Assembly: GCA_028023455.1 (NCBI GenBank)
Contig: JAQFVV010012537.1
Location: 2,358,001-2,422,000, forward strand
Length of the DNA stretch: 64,000 bases
Direction of reading: 5' to 3'
DNA from: Epiperipatus broadwayi
Lineage: Eukaryota; Onychophora; Udeonychophora; Euonychophora; Peripatidae
Below are positions 1-11,095 of the stretch, one piece after another. The translations under genes were made by a program, and so were the position numbers. Each line of letters begins with the position of its first letter. Within the stretch, counting starts at the first letter, position 1. The notes beneath the pieces were generated by a model. The model worked only from the letters and a program-made list of their open reading frames with translations. It searched no databases and had not been told where the DNA came from.

Positions 1-1762
1 CATCTGAACAATCCCGGCTGGAATGTCGCATTCCAACAGAATATCCAGGAGGATATTTATCTGGACTGAATCAAATGCTGCCGCAACATCCAGCTGGACA
101 GCAATAGGTTTTGTTTTACGATGTCCTCTGATGTAATTGAATAGTGCAGTTACATTGGACATAGCATGCGAGGTTGATGATCCCTTTTTCCCGTATTGGT
201 TTGATGAGATATGGCTAAGGATTTGAGTTTGGATTTGATCTTTAATGACTGACTCAATTATCTTGATAAGCAATGGTGTCATGGAAATTGGCCGGATATT
301 GTTAATGTCGTTTAGTGGTTGTGCTTTTTTAATAAAAGGCACGAGTGCCACTGAGTAAAGATCTGTTATGTTTCTGTTGCTGGAGGCTAGGTGATCAATC
401 ATTTTTTTAATAATTGGCACATTGAATTGACTGAGGTGTTTGAGAAGGAAGTTTGGGATGCCATGAAGGCCAGGATGAACGCCGTCCGGGAGAGATGTTA
501 TCTTCTTTTTGATTTGGATTTCTGTGATGCCATGTTCACCGGGGTCACCAGCATCCAACCAGCTGTTTATAGGAGGAGCACCATATTTTTGCATTAATTG
601 GCAGAATTGTTTGCTGATGTGCTGCATCATTGGAAAGCCAACGAGATTGGTTCCATTAGAATTAATGGATAAGGGAGTGATTTGTTTTCTATTGTACCCC
701 AGTGCCCATCAAGGTAGTCTCTCGTCCAGCAGTGTTGTTGTGCTAAGAAACATTTGGCTCTTCTGATGGATATATATTCTGCGAGGGACTTTTGCTTGAT
801 TTTGTACAGATTTTTAAGGAAGATGATTTTTTCTGTATTTGTGAAATTTTGCTGTAAAGCTTGAAGTTGTATATTAATGTCTGTTAGATCATTTAGAAGG
901 CCATTAGGTCCTTTGATTTTCCTGGCGTGGTGATTTAATATGGATTGTAGTATTCCGATGAAGGAAAACCAGCCCTCCTCAGCAGGAAGGGAAAGGATGT
1001 TTATTTTCTGGAAAAGGATGTATGCCTCAGATACTATCGCTTTGGTCATATTTGATTGGGTGATCATGCGCATGGTTTTACCAGGTCCATCAATAGGTGC
1101 AGGGATTGAAATAGGTGTAAGTTGTAAGATTAGAGCCATATGATCAGAGAAAGCAACAGGAGCCAAGGCTGCATCAAGGTTGAAATGGAGGTCTGGGGTG
1201 TAGTAAACCAAATCAATCAGGGACTTTTTAGTTTTAGTATAGAAAGAGTAGGCTTCGGGAGGGAAGAAGCCCTCTCCACACATTAATCTGCGATTTATTA
1301 GATGCAAAAATCTCTTGTTGAAGTCATTGTATGTGGTGTTAAAGTCTCCCAGAAGAATAGTAGGGGAGGCTCTGTTAGCGTTGATGGCATTTAGGATGTG
1401 GATTATTTTTAGATATTGAGAGGTGTCTTTGGCTGTATATATATAAGCTATGATGATCGGATAACCCCAATAGTCTATTTCTATGATAATAATATTGGCA
1501 TCTAGGAATAGAATGCTAAAACTGTTTGGTGGTGTTGACTTGCTGAGAAGAATACCGACTCCACCTGAAGCAGAATGGCCTACGGAAAATCTAGTAAATC
1601 CGAGAGTTGAGAGAAGAGATAGTATTTTATGATCGGTCTTCATTTAGTTTCACCCATAAGAAGTATATGAGGGGAGCAGAGCGAGAGCCAGTTTTTAATA
1701 GCTAGAACTCTATCAGTTGAGTTGATGCCGCGAATGTTAATGCCAGCAATTTTGCAGAACAT
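1..1762 (-). pseudogene. LINE ORF2: APE endonuclease plus reverse transcriptase N-terminal half, frameshifted and partial
   Basis: The ATG lies at 1762, 6 nt after the ORF1 stop. The first about 40 codons read IAGINIRGIN and LMGETK, the N-terminal and catalytic-Glu motifs of an APE endonuclease. A frameshift near 1640-1650 moves into the frame spanning 627-1643, which holds GGVGILLSK, LLGDFN, SLIDLVYY and SDHMAL; the last is the catalytic Asp-His. A second frameshift near 660-700 returns to a frame with RPISMTPLL and QYGKKGSSTSHAM, the fingers of the reverse transcriptase. Motif A, LDVAAAFDSV, sits close to the window start at about positions 60-100. The YxDD motif and thumb are outside the window. 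The enzyme would nick target DNA and prime reverse transcription from it. The two shifts make this copy unable to encode a full ORF2 protein. Confidence 0.92.
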
Positions 1763-1768
1763 GATAGA

Positions 1769-4414
1769 TTAATCCAAACCGTCCTCAGCAAAGTGTGCCA
1801 AGTCAATGTGGGACATCTCCATGTTAATGAGGTCTGATTTTGTTTGGCAATCAGAGTCTTGTGATTGAATTTGTGGATGGATTGGTGATATAGTTGTTGG
1901 TTGCGGAAACGCATCCATGAAGTCTTCGGTGTCTGATGAAGTAGTGTAATCTGTCTGAGATTCGTCAGAAGGATCAATGGTATCAATGGTTGTAGGATCC
2001 ATGGTTTTCCTCTTTTTTTCTATGGATTTGTGAGGCTTTGTGCTTGATATATCTGAAATTTGTTTGTTAGAGGGTGGAGGTGAGTAATGTATCAGATGGG
2101 CGCTATCATCATCAGAGCTTGATTTATCTGAACGAATTGATTTTCTTTTAATTTTCTTATTTGTATTTTGGGTATTTGTTGTGTCGGTTTTTTGAGGGTT
2201 TTGAAGTTTAACAGTGTCTTTTTCATTTTCCTGTTCTTTTGATAAAAGTGTTTTTTTATTGTTATAGGAATTTGTTTTAAATTTTAGACCCGAGTCATTT
2301 TCGGTTTGCTGTGACTGTTGGGAAACATTAACTATACTGACTTTCGGGTTGAGTGTTTGACAAGTCTTTTCATCTGAATGGTTAATTATTGCAGGAGTTG
2401 AAGAATTGAGGACAGTTTGTGGATCACTTTGTTTAGGTTTACTGGACTTAACTGACCCAAATGAGGATGTATCAATGGTTTTAGACTGGGTGGGAGTTGT
2501 TATGGATGGATTGTTTTGAAATTTTTTGAATGTATTTTCTTCATCTCCTATATTTTCCTTGCTCTCATCAGGTGGTTTGGTCATATTGCCTTCTTTTGTA
2601 TCAAGAGTTTGGCCTAGTATTGTTTCTCGGGGATTAGTATAATATGTATCGTATGTATGATCTTTAGTCTTATCGGTTTGAGTGATTGGTTTAGGCGCAG
2701 TATATGTAATTGCTTGGATCTCTGATTCACTACTATTAGTGTAGAGGTTGTCGTTTGTTCTTTCTTGAATATTTTCATTTTGAAAGATAGGTTTGGATGT
2801 GAAAGGGTTTGTTGGAGGATTTATTTGAATCAGGTTATCTGGGTTTGTGAGGTTGCTGATTGAATTAGGCCCATGTGGTGATTGTCTATTTAAGGATGTG
2901 AGAGCCGTGTTAGTAGGTCTACCAGGACATCTGTGAACTTTATTCTTTTTAATACCACAGTGTGTACATATTCTTGCTGTGCAATCTTTAATGAAGTGTG
3001 TTCTTTCAAGGCAGAAGAAACATTGTGGATGTACTCCCCTGAAAGTCAAAACCATAGGAGAGCCTCTTGCAGTAATAATCGTAGGTATGTCAGTGGGTGT
3101 AATGTTTTTCTTCAATGTAAGTGTGAAGATAACTGTATTGGACAGGATTTGATCTTCGCAGTGAGGGTTTAATAGGTGTTTAAATTTGCTAACTGAACCA
3201 TAATTAATAAGGATGTCTTGTAGTTCTTGTTCTTTCAAGTGGGCAAGGCAGTTTTGGATTCTGCCGGATAGTGTAACAGGACGGTTCATATCTATGGAGC
3301 ATAGTATAAAATTTCCTAAAGATCTGTATTTATTTTTAAAGTTCATACGGTCCGCCCACGTTTTAAACTCAACGATAACATAGCGGTCATTGGGATGATT
3401 AAGAATCATATGAATGCCTCTGCCTAATTGTTTTTGATTGATTAGGCTGTATAGCTGTTCTAGAGGGAACTTATATAGAGCACATTGTTGATTTGTTATG
3501 GGTAAGATTAACGACTTATCGCTGTAGTAGTTAGCAAACGATTTATATAGGCTATTGGGAATCGTTTTGTTGAACTCATTATTTATTTTTAGGTACATGT
3601 CGTCATTAAGATCATTTATATTAAATGAGACATTTTCCAAAGTGTTTGATTCTTGTTCTATGTCTAGTTCTGAGATATTCAAATATAGTTCATTGAAATT
3701 ATCGGCCTTAATATTTTCGGAGATGCTCTCAGAATTTTTAGACCTTACGATATTTGCGTACGTAGAGGAATTTTTTAATATTGGTATTGAAGAAATTGGA
3801 TTAGATTGTAAGTTGGCTGAAGTAGCAATGAATTGTTCTGCGCTATAATCTTTGTTTGTTCTGGAATGTGATTTATCGGTTTTAAAATTTATTTCTTCTT
3901 TTTGATTTTTAAATTTACTGTTGACAAACTGTAATGTGACAGCACTGGTTTTGTCAACCTCTGGTGGAAAAGTTTTAACTTTAAAAAATTCGCCGAAATC
4001 ATCTTGTCGGTAATTTTGTCTATTATTTTCAGATATGGTTTCCAGGGTATTATTGGGCAAAGGAAATTGCTCATTAGAGTCTTCTGAGGGTGCGTAAAGT
4101 CTTCGGAGAGGTGATGATTGGTTTTTGCTTGTATTTTTAAGCATTTCAATCGTTTCGCTTGATGAGATATTAATACTATTACTTATATTAGGGGTAAGTT
4201 GAATATTTTCTAAACTTTTGTTGATATTTGTGATGCTGTTTTCTTTTGAAATATTGGTTTGTGGGTTTTTATTTGTTGTAGAAGTTATTTTGGATGAATT
4301 TAGATTAGATCTAAGGCTATAAAATTTACGACCGATGACTGCATTGTTAGATTGAATGCTGAGATCGGGGCTAACCTTAATTTGCGAATTATCGATTATA
4401 TTATCACTTTCCAT
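1769..4414 (-). CDS. LINE ORF1 nucleic-acid-binding protein, 881 aa
   Basis: An uninterrupted 881-codon frame, by far the longest in the window. The N-terminal half is rich in Asn and Ser. A folded-looking region from about residue 310 to 460 precedes two zinc knuckles. The first is CFFC-LERT-H-FIKD-C (CX2CX4HX4C). The second is CTHC followed by HRC (CX2CX7HXC). The C-terminal 350 residues are Ser/Thr/Asn/Lys-rich and probably disordered. ORF1 proteins of this type coat the element RNA and act as chaperones in the ribonucleoprotein; that role is inferred from family knowledge. The start at 4414 is the first in-frame ATG, and ORF2 starts 6 nt after the stop. ORF1 is intact while ORF2 is broken, and it is long compared with many LINE ORF1 proteins. 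No RRM can be assigned by eye. Confidence 0.9.
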   Translation of the reverse strand: MESDNIIDNSQIKVSPDLSIQSNNAVIGRKFYSLRSNLNSSKITSTTNKNPQTNISKENSITNINKSLENIQLTPNISNSINISSSETIEMLKNTSKNQSSPLRRLYAPSEDSNEQFPLPNNTLETISENNRQNYRQDDFGEFFKVKTFPPEVDKTSAVTLQFVNSKFKNQKEEINFKTDKSHSRTNKDYSAEQFIATSANLQSNPISSIPILKNSSTYANIVRSKNSESISENIKADNFNELYLNISELDIEQESNTLENVSFNINDLNDDMYLKINNEFNKTIPNSLYKSFANYYSDKSLILPITNQQCALYKFPLEQLYSLINQKQLGRGIHMILNHPNDRYVIVEFKTWADRMNFKNKYRSLGNFILCSIDMNRPVTLSGRIQNCLAHLKEQELQDILINYGSVSKFKHLLNPHCEDQILSNTVIFTLTLKKNITPTDIPTIITARGSPMVLTFRGVHPQCFFCLERTHFIKDCTARICTHCGIKKNKVHRCPGRPTNTALTSLNRQSPHGPNSISNLTNPDNLIQINPPTNPFTSKPIFQNENIQERTNDNLYTNSSESEIQAITYTAPKPITQTDKTKDHTYDTYYTNPRETILGQTLDTKEGNMTKPPDESKENIGDEENTFKKFQNNPSITTPTQSKTIDTSSFGSVKSSKPKQSDPQTVLNSSTPAIINHSDEKTCQTLNPKVSIVNVSQQSQQTENDSGLKFKTNSYNNKKTLLSKEQENEKDTVKLQNPQKTDTTNTQNTNKKIKRKSIRSDKSSSDDDSAHLIHYSPPPSNKQISDISSTKPHKSIEKKRKTMDPTTIDTIDPSDESQTDYTTSSDTEDFMDAFPQPTTISPIHPQIQSQDSDCQTKSDLINMEMSHIDLAHFAEDGLD

Positions 4415-4830
4415 AATATATAATGATTAAAACCGACTTACCTTGAATAAGAAACATAAAGGTAAGGGGACAATCGTCCCTATCTTCCTGAAATTGAATC
4501 GCTAAGGGACGCTTTTGTAAGACCAGTTGCAAAGATGGCTGGAATCAACTGTTTGCAAACTTATATTTTATACTAAAATATTCCGTTATACAAATTTAAA
4601 TTAGTCTTTTTGTGTCTCCGCTTTGCGATGCCGGCGGAGAGAGATAAATTAGATCGGTATTATCAGGATTGTTGCTCATAAGTTGGGTAGATCTGGAAAA
4701 TAGGCAAATAAGGCAGAGTTCATGAGTGTTCCTGACTTATGTATCTTACACATGATTGGACTCTAGGTACTTTTGCCTAGATGCTAGTTCTTGTTATATG
4801 AACAGACAAAACTGACCGGTACAATATAGT
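4415..4830 (-). other. Presumed 5' UTR / internal promoter region of the LINE
   Basis: This stretch of about 400 bp lies upstream of ORF1 on the minus strand. It is clearly less AT-rich than the DNA beyond 4830. It holds no ORF. In LINEs this segment carries an internal promoter; nothing here proves promoter activity. Confidence 0.5.
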
Positions 4831-6428
4831 ATAGATACTTTTAACATGTATATACAATATTGCACTTCTTAAAAAAATTTTAATTTAAAAATTTTATATA
4901 TGCATTAAGACATCAACAAAAATATTTTACAAAAAGTAAAAATAGAATAATGTATAGTATATATTTTTAAATATAAATGTGTACTTGTAGTATATGTGGA
5001 AATACAAAAGCTACAACATGAAAGATTTTTAAGCTGATAAAATTTTAAGCATATGTTTGTCTGATATTTTGAAATCCAGTGCCAGTAAATGCAATGTGAA
5101 TTAGAAATTTAAAATTTAAAATATTAAAGTTCTAGTTTCTATTTTTGCATTTATTTTTTATTTTTTAAAAATAATGGTTAAATGAATAAACAGGTCTTAG
5201 ACAGAAAATACAAGGATTCCACTACGTATATATAATATATGCATATGTATATTCTTCACAATATTAATTTTTTAAAGATAGTAACAATATCATTTTATAT
5301 ATGCATTTAACATTATATAATCCTTTTATTTTCAAATCTGAGCTTACAGTTTAAATTGTTTGATAAATTTTCCTTGTCATTTATATTCAATAAAAATGTT
5401 ATTCATTATTTATTTTATTAGACAAGTGAATGCGTGCAAAAGATAAACAAACACATAAAACCTACATGGTTAATATTTTTTATAAAACAAATTTATAAAC
5501 TATGAGTAAATTTGTTGAACAATTCTAATTATCAGTTTAAATTTTTACTGAAAAGAATTATTCTTGAAACATGAGTAAACTGAAAGTCATGTGAAACTGT
5601 TGATATTAATCTTCATAGCCAAAAGATACAAGGGGGCCATAGTTTTTGTAAAAGTGAAGTCCCTAAATTTTGTGGAAATTAGTTTAATGTCAGATCTATA
5701 TAATTATTTAAATGAATTAGTTGAGTTCAAAATCCACAGGTATTTTGAATTTTAGATTATCTTGAATAATATAAAAAAGTGGAAAGTGGTATTCCAAGTT
5801 TTCTGTAGCTGCATCTCTGAATTAATACATGCATTATTTAGTGACATAGTTTAACTATTCATCTTAAAAATTTTAAGACACTAGCAAGAGTATGAAAACG
5901 TGACAGTATGTTTTGTAATTTCATAGATTTGCAACTCATGACTTCATTGCTATAGAAATATTTGAAACAATTTAAACTATATATGATAGTAATGTCACAA
6001 GGTTCAAAAATGTTTTCAAGTGCTTTTCATGATTTAATGAGGGCATAAAGAGCTTTGAAGATAATCCATGCAGTTATCAAAGAGATTGACACATTTTATA
6101 TTATCACTCATAATCAGAAGATACATAGTGCTTTAAATTTTTATGGCAAATAATTAACTATGTTGCTACATAGTACATACATTGTTTCAGAGGTAGCACT
6201 ACAGGTAAATTGAAGACAGAAGCAGTGACTGGGACACATTGCATGTATATTAACAATAAGATATTAAAAATAAAAAATAAAAAAAAGACAGTATATATCA
6301 AGAAATACAAATTCGTTTTAGGAAAAACTGATAAAGTCTAAAAAATAAAACTCAATACAGTTTAATGTAAGACAAATACAGCATTCCAAGATGAACAAAA
6401 TTACACATAACTATGTATACTATAGTAA
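4831..6428. other. AT-rich intergenic DNA, nothing recognised
   Basis: No coding segment, tandem array or repeat shared with the rest of the window was recognised. Only homopolymer and short AT runs are visible. Confidence 0.5.
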
Positions 6429-6533
6429 TCAAGCATTGGTGGTCGAGAGGTCAGCGATAGCTACTTTATAAGCAGTTGTCCCCGGATAGCGGGTTCGCTT
6501 CCCGGTTGATCCTATGACACATGGAAAAAAAAA
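6429..6533 (+). mobile_element. tRNA-derived SINE (family S1), about 95 bp plus poly(A)
   Basis: The segment has an A-box-like sequence (TGGTCGAGAGG) and a B box (GGGTTCGCTTCC) at tRNA-like spacing and ends ATGACACATGG plus a run of A. Two other copies occur at 24244-24344 (+) and 29803-29909 (minus), with the same head and the same ATGACA(C/T) end. The short body and oligo(A) tail indicate a simple tRNA SINE mobilised by a LINE. It abuts a family A repeat on its 3' side. It does not fold as a functional tRNA because the anticodon-arm region is too long. Confidence 0.8.
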
Positions 6534-6795
6534 CTATCCATATAGTAGTGCAACCCAGTGCAAGCCTTAGTAATCAATGGATGCAATAATGTTTGTCCAT
6601 AAATCCCTATACAGTGCCTACTTATCCAATATTCACAGATTAGTTTCTAGCCTCTGGCTTTTATCAGTGAAGAGCCTTGATTCGAGAGCACTCTATCTGG
6701 ATCTTAGGATTTAATACAACTCTTCATCAGCCGTTATTTACCTATTTGGCTTGTGTAAGCATAGGGAATGGTGATTATGTGGTATGTATACTTGT
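6534..6795 (-). repeat. Family A (hammerhead-bearing) repeat, diverged copy
   Basis: On the minus strand this matches the family A layout: the ACTGATAA-AAGCC core with GAAAC, then the element 3' region ending in a piece that pairs with the GTAGTGC segment. The ribozyme core lies at about 6632-6672. It is damaged: the conserved CTGATGA reads CTGATAA. Stem II is AGCC/GGCT. Compared with the 52.6-kb copy it is an old member. Confidence 0.7.
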
Positions 6796-9706
6796 TTGCC
6801 AACTTGTCTTCACTTGTTGTGAGACCATAAAAAAAAATTCATACTAACATTAATTAATTCAATTCATCTTTTATATCTTTTTTCATCAATTGTGTTGGAT
6901 TCTTATATTTTTATTTTATCTATTTTTCTGTTTATATGTTGTCTCTTTTTTTTTTTTTTGTGATTAAAATGTAAATAGAGGTTGAACAGGAAGTATTGAA
7001 ATACTCAATTAAAATTACGTGCAAACATGGGGGAAAACTTAACACTTTACAAAAAATAGTAATTTTATTTATTATAAATGAGATGTTAAACAATTTAGCT
7101 GTCAGACGAGTAATTAATATTTATATTCAACCCCACCTCCTAATCTCGGATCAAAACTAAAAAGAAAACATTTACATTTTTTTTTCTATGTAGAAATTTT
7201 ATGCATGTTTTTGTTTTGATTTAAAAATTAATTTTTTGCTTACAATTATATTTATTTATTTAAAAAAATATTACAGGAAATAACAAAGTGCTTATTTATT
7301 TTGAAGATTTATTCGAAGATGCTCTTTGATTAAAAGATAAAACAAGAATGGAAAAATAAATTTACGAAATTGAAAATGTAATATTCCTAGTTTGAAATAA
7401 CCCTTAGGTGGCTACAATTATTTGAGTGAGAATAGACTTGTTCCGCTGGATTTGCGCCGCCTAGTACAAAATTTTTGTAAATTAAAAGGATCTCGAAGTA
7501 CAAAAATACGTTAGGAATCATTTTATTATACTGAGCATTAAGAAAAATGTATATTAAAACAAACACACACACAAATAGTGAAAAAAAAATAAAAATTCTG
7601 GCTTTCATTGCAGAAAAATGTTGTATGATATCTTCAAATCTAATTTTGTTACAGATTTCATTTACTTTAATATATCTTATGACATATTCAATCGCGATTT
7701 TTTTTTTTTAATTTTGAAAAGCAGCAGTTATTAATGCTATTGTTAAAAAAATACATAAAGCTATTATCAATTCGAAAACAACGTTATTAAATTATTTTTT
7801 CAAATATAAATTGCAAAATATTTATACATGTCATTTGCGGTTTTAAATTTGTGTCGAAACTGTATCATGATAACCAGCGACTGAGCTGCTCAATGGAATC
7901 TCTCACATTCAGAGATAATAAATATTCACAAACAACCCAGCACATTATTCATTTCCTATTTTTTATGACCGTGTCTGTTCTACCATCCCTAACTGCCAGT
8001 CCAATTCATTGCACCCTTTACGCCCCAATATGGAATAGGTATCATATGAAAAATTTCAACTCACAAATTGGTGAGCACAAGTAAACTACTACCGAAGACA
8101 GGTCGTGATTGTAATGTTCTATTTCTTAATTACTCAATCTGTCTTAGGCAGATTACTGTATACTTATTAAAAGAAATTCATTTTTAAAATACACTGGTGC
8201 ATATTTGTTACCATTTGCTAAACAAGATTAAATGTGGACGTTAGATTCTATCCCAAACTTTAATAGCATAAGAGAATGCTGATCCAAAGTAATCGATAAA
8301 AAAAAAAATATTTCTTTGCCCTACCTTATTTATCAATGTCGATGCCAAAAAGCTCGCAGTGTTTAAATCCATTTTCTTCCATTTTATTTTCTTTAAAGTA
8401 ACACAAATTATACTATTTAGTAAAATAACGTTATCATTTATTCTTCTATTTTTTGTTTGTTTCAACACAGTTATTTTAAATGTCAAATAAATTTTGGATT
8501 TTTCTTTTATTACTTTTTGTTTTATTATAACCATTTTTATCCATCAACCATATTCGTTAAAACTTTTTGATAAATTGCTATTGTTTTATTTTCCAAGTAC
8601 AACACTTGATACTATTCCAAAATGTGTGTGATCGTGCGTATATGTGAGCGCATGATTTTTCAACGTCCACTGTTGATTCAGTGTAAATGTAAAGCTTTAT
8701 AAATGATCACAAACTTCCGTCAAAGTTGATCAAATAATTTTATAACTGGATGAACCCTTATCTAAAACATGATTTTCAGTAATAGCGTTATTACAAACGC
8801 GTTCTTTCTTATTTTTTCTCTATCTTTCGCACACACTCACATGTATACTAACATACGTAATATTACAGTATTTTATTTAATGCTCCCATTATTCAAATAA
8901 TTTAGTTACTAATTTTCTATATAAAGTTATTTAACGATAGTTTATTTATTTTTATACATGTATTGTGTTTTATTTACGATTTTTAAATTTATAACGTAAA
9001 CATTTATTCTACGTTGGGTAGGAAGTCGAAAATAATATCTTAAATCAATTCTTTTTGAGATAGCAATTGGTCTTTCACAATCTTTTCTCCCGCAGCCTGT
9101 GACTTTCACTGATTACTGTTTTTTAAAGTTTTTTTTTCTTTCACTGGCTTTTATTATTATTATGGCAATTTACAAAGCGATATCCGTTTAACGTTACAAA
9201 ACTTTTCAAACTCATTTTGAATTCTACATTTATTAGTGCTTTTTAAAAATCTCTAAATGAAATAAGAAATAAAAAAATAGACTTTTTGTTTTTCTTGATA
9301 TTTGAGTAGTTTTTATAGGATGGACGTTAGAGTCTTATTTTAGTTTGATTTTTTTTTCATTAAAATTTTATTTTTTTAAAATTTAAATATCATTATATAA
9401 TATTTTCTCAGTGACAAAATGATATATTTTACATAGTTGTAGATTATAGATCAACTTAATTACGTCTGATACTCAGATTTCTTGCAAACTTCTAATCAGA
9501 AAACAGATCGATTATATATATATATTTATTAATTTCATTACATATCTTAGTTTGAACCTATTTAAATCTTTACAACTGCAATTTTATTGATATCACCATG
9601 CCACTAGATGATTTATCACCCCCCCCTCAATTTATTATCATTCTTACGTCATCCTCATTAGCATTTAGTGTTATCTGATCAAAATATTTACTAGCACAGT
9701 TTCAAA
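6796..9706. other. AT-rich intergenic DNA, no supported gene
   Basis: Several short ORFs occur (for example 7851-8084 on + and 8241-8534 on minus), but none has a recognisable domain. Two slightly GC-richer patches, 7380-7470 and 7890-8040, could be old coding or repeat remnants; I cannot assign them. Confidence 0.4.
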
Positions 9707-9966
9707 CTAAATTCTAAATAGAAAGTAATAAACGCTACACACGCGCTCTACACATGCCCTGTACCGTTATGTTAAATCAATGTTTTTGTTGAATATGAGG
9801 AAAGTCTCCATTTAGATACAAAAGATAAGGCGGTCTCTCTTATCTTTTCAAAGTCTCTATCATAAGGCTTGGATCGAAAGTTTCCTCATATTCAACAAAA
9901 ATAAAGTTGATTTAATATACCAGTGTAGCACATGTGTGGCAATTGATTACTGTCTATTTAGAATTA
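9707..9966. repeat. Foldback (long inverted repeat) element, family C
   Basis: A left arm starting near 9707 (AATTCTAAATAGA) and a right arm ending near 9966 are reverse complements over about 100 bp. They include the near-perfect pair TTGTTGAATATGAGGAAA (about 9784-9801) and TTTCCTCATATTCAACAA. The centre contains a second hairpin, AAAAGATAAG with its complement CTTATCTTTT. Right-arm relatives are found at 14226-14402 and 15070-15240. The structure is that of a foldback miniature DNA transposon. No clear target duplication is seen. Confidence 0.75.
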
Positions 9967-9989
9967 CTATCAGATCAGAATATTTTCTT

Positions 9990-10454
9990 TCAAGAGAATT
10001 GCTACAAGTATCCAATACAAAAGGTGTTGATTTTTTCAATCCTCCATTTTTGCTCACTTAGATGGAAATATTTTTTTATATATAAATTTTTTTCCGTTCT
10101 CTCTTTCATTGTTCTTTGAATAATATTTTTCAACTTGTTTACTTCTACTTGTTATTTACATTCTTTCACTCTTTTTTTTTTTTTTTCAACTATCAATCAC
10201 TATATGGCTTATTAACTCTTTATAACATGAAAGATGATATTAGTGTTTTCATTTTTTAGTTTTTATTTTGTTGAAAATATTTTTATCCTCTCTCCTATGT
10301 TTTATACCCTCAAAATTTTCCCATTCACTTATACATATATATAAGATGACCTGTGTACATTTTAACATAATCTTTGTTATGTTCTTTATCATGTTGATTG
10401 TTTTACTAATGAAGTAATTATTTTTCTTATGATACATTTTCATAGAAAGTATTT
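9990..10454. other. AT-rich intergenic DNA, nothing recognised
   Basis: Homopolymer-rich sequence between a foldback element and a family A cluster. No gene or repeat seen. Confidence 0.4.
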
Positions 10455-10676
10455 TCATATCCAAGATATGATCACTATTCCCCATGCTTGCTCATAACTG
10501 TTGTTAAAAATAGGCAAAACTCTCTCCATACAGTAATGCCACTCAAAGCAAGACAGAGAAGGTTTGTGTATAAAATCCCTATCTAGTGCCTTATGGCCTT
10601 CATATGGAGAGAGTTGTACCTATTTTTAACAACAGTTATGAGCAAGCATGGGAAATAGTGATCATATGATGTTTAA
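10455..10676. repeat. Family A ends in head-to-head inverted arrangement (palindrome)
   Basis: About 60 bp at 10467-10530, including GCTTGCTCATAACTGTTGTT, is repeated in inverted orientation at 10600-10665. The loop is about 70 bp and carries the family A segment with AAAATCCCTATCTAGTGCC. This is two truncated family A ends facing each other, the arrangement also seen at 36.1 and 38.4-39.4 kb. Confidence 0.8.
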
Positions 10677-11095
10677 AGGTTTAATACCAATCCTGCCTAA
10701 TAGGAAGTTGGTGGCTATGGTTATAAAAGAACCTAAGACACCAAAATGTTTGAGTCTGAACTGAGTTCAGACCCATACAACTATATAAGTTACTGAGCTT
10801 AGATTGAAAATATTTGTGCGTTTTCAATTTTGTTCTCATAGTTTTGTAGTTAAGTAGATATAAAAGGTGATTTCTGGAGAGTTGTATTAGATCCTAAGAT
10901 CTAGGTGCAGTGCTTTCAGATCCAAGGTTTCTCACTGACAAAGGCCATAAGCCAGAAACTAGTTTGGGGAGGTTGGATGAGTAGGCACTAGATATGGATT
11001 TTATGCACAAGCCTTCTGGCATCTATTGATTATTCTGTCTTGCTTTGAATGGCACTACTGTATGGAGAGAGTTTTGCATATTCTTGTCACATGCA
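10677..11095 (+). repeat. Family A repeat, long copy
   Basis: One of the most complete family A units. It runs from the AATACCAATCCTGCCTAATA segment, through TTAGATTGAAAATA and GATCCTAAGATCTAGGTGCA, to the hammerhead core at 10926-10975 and the end segment GGCACTACTGTATGGAGAG. The core reads CACTGACAA, stem II GGC/GCC, then GAAAC and a GTT triplet. The CTGATGA box is mutated to CTGACAA, so this copy is probably inactive. Confidence 0.85.

Larger units (their letters stand above)
1..4830 (-). mobile_element. Non-LTR retrotransposon (LINE), 5' part, truncated by window edge
   Basis: Read on the minus strand, the element has a 5' leader, a long ORF1 with CCHC zinc knuckles, a 6-nt gap, and an ORF2 that begins with an APE-type endonuclease and continues into reverse transcriptase. 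That order is diagnostic of APE-class non-LTR retrotransposons. Base composition changes near 4830, from fairly balanced to very AT-rich, which I take as the 5' boundary. The 3' half lies outside the window. ORF1 is open but ORF2 has two frameshifts, so this copy is recent but not autonomous. I could not assign the clade; the reverse-transcriptase text is closer in style to the Jockey/R1/I groups than to RTE. Confidence 0.93.

Noticed and set aside
7851-8084. 77-codon ORF with mixed composition
   Set aside because: No domain, no splice context and no repeat match; could be chance.
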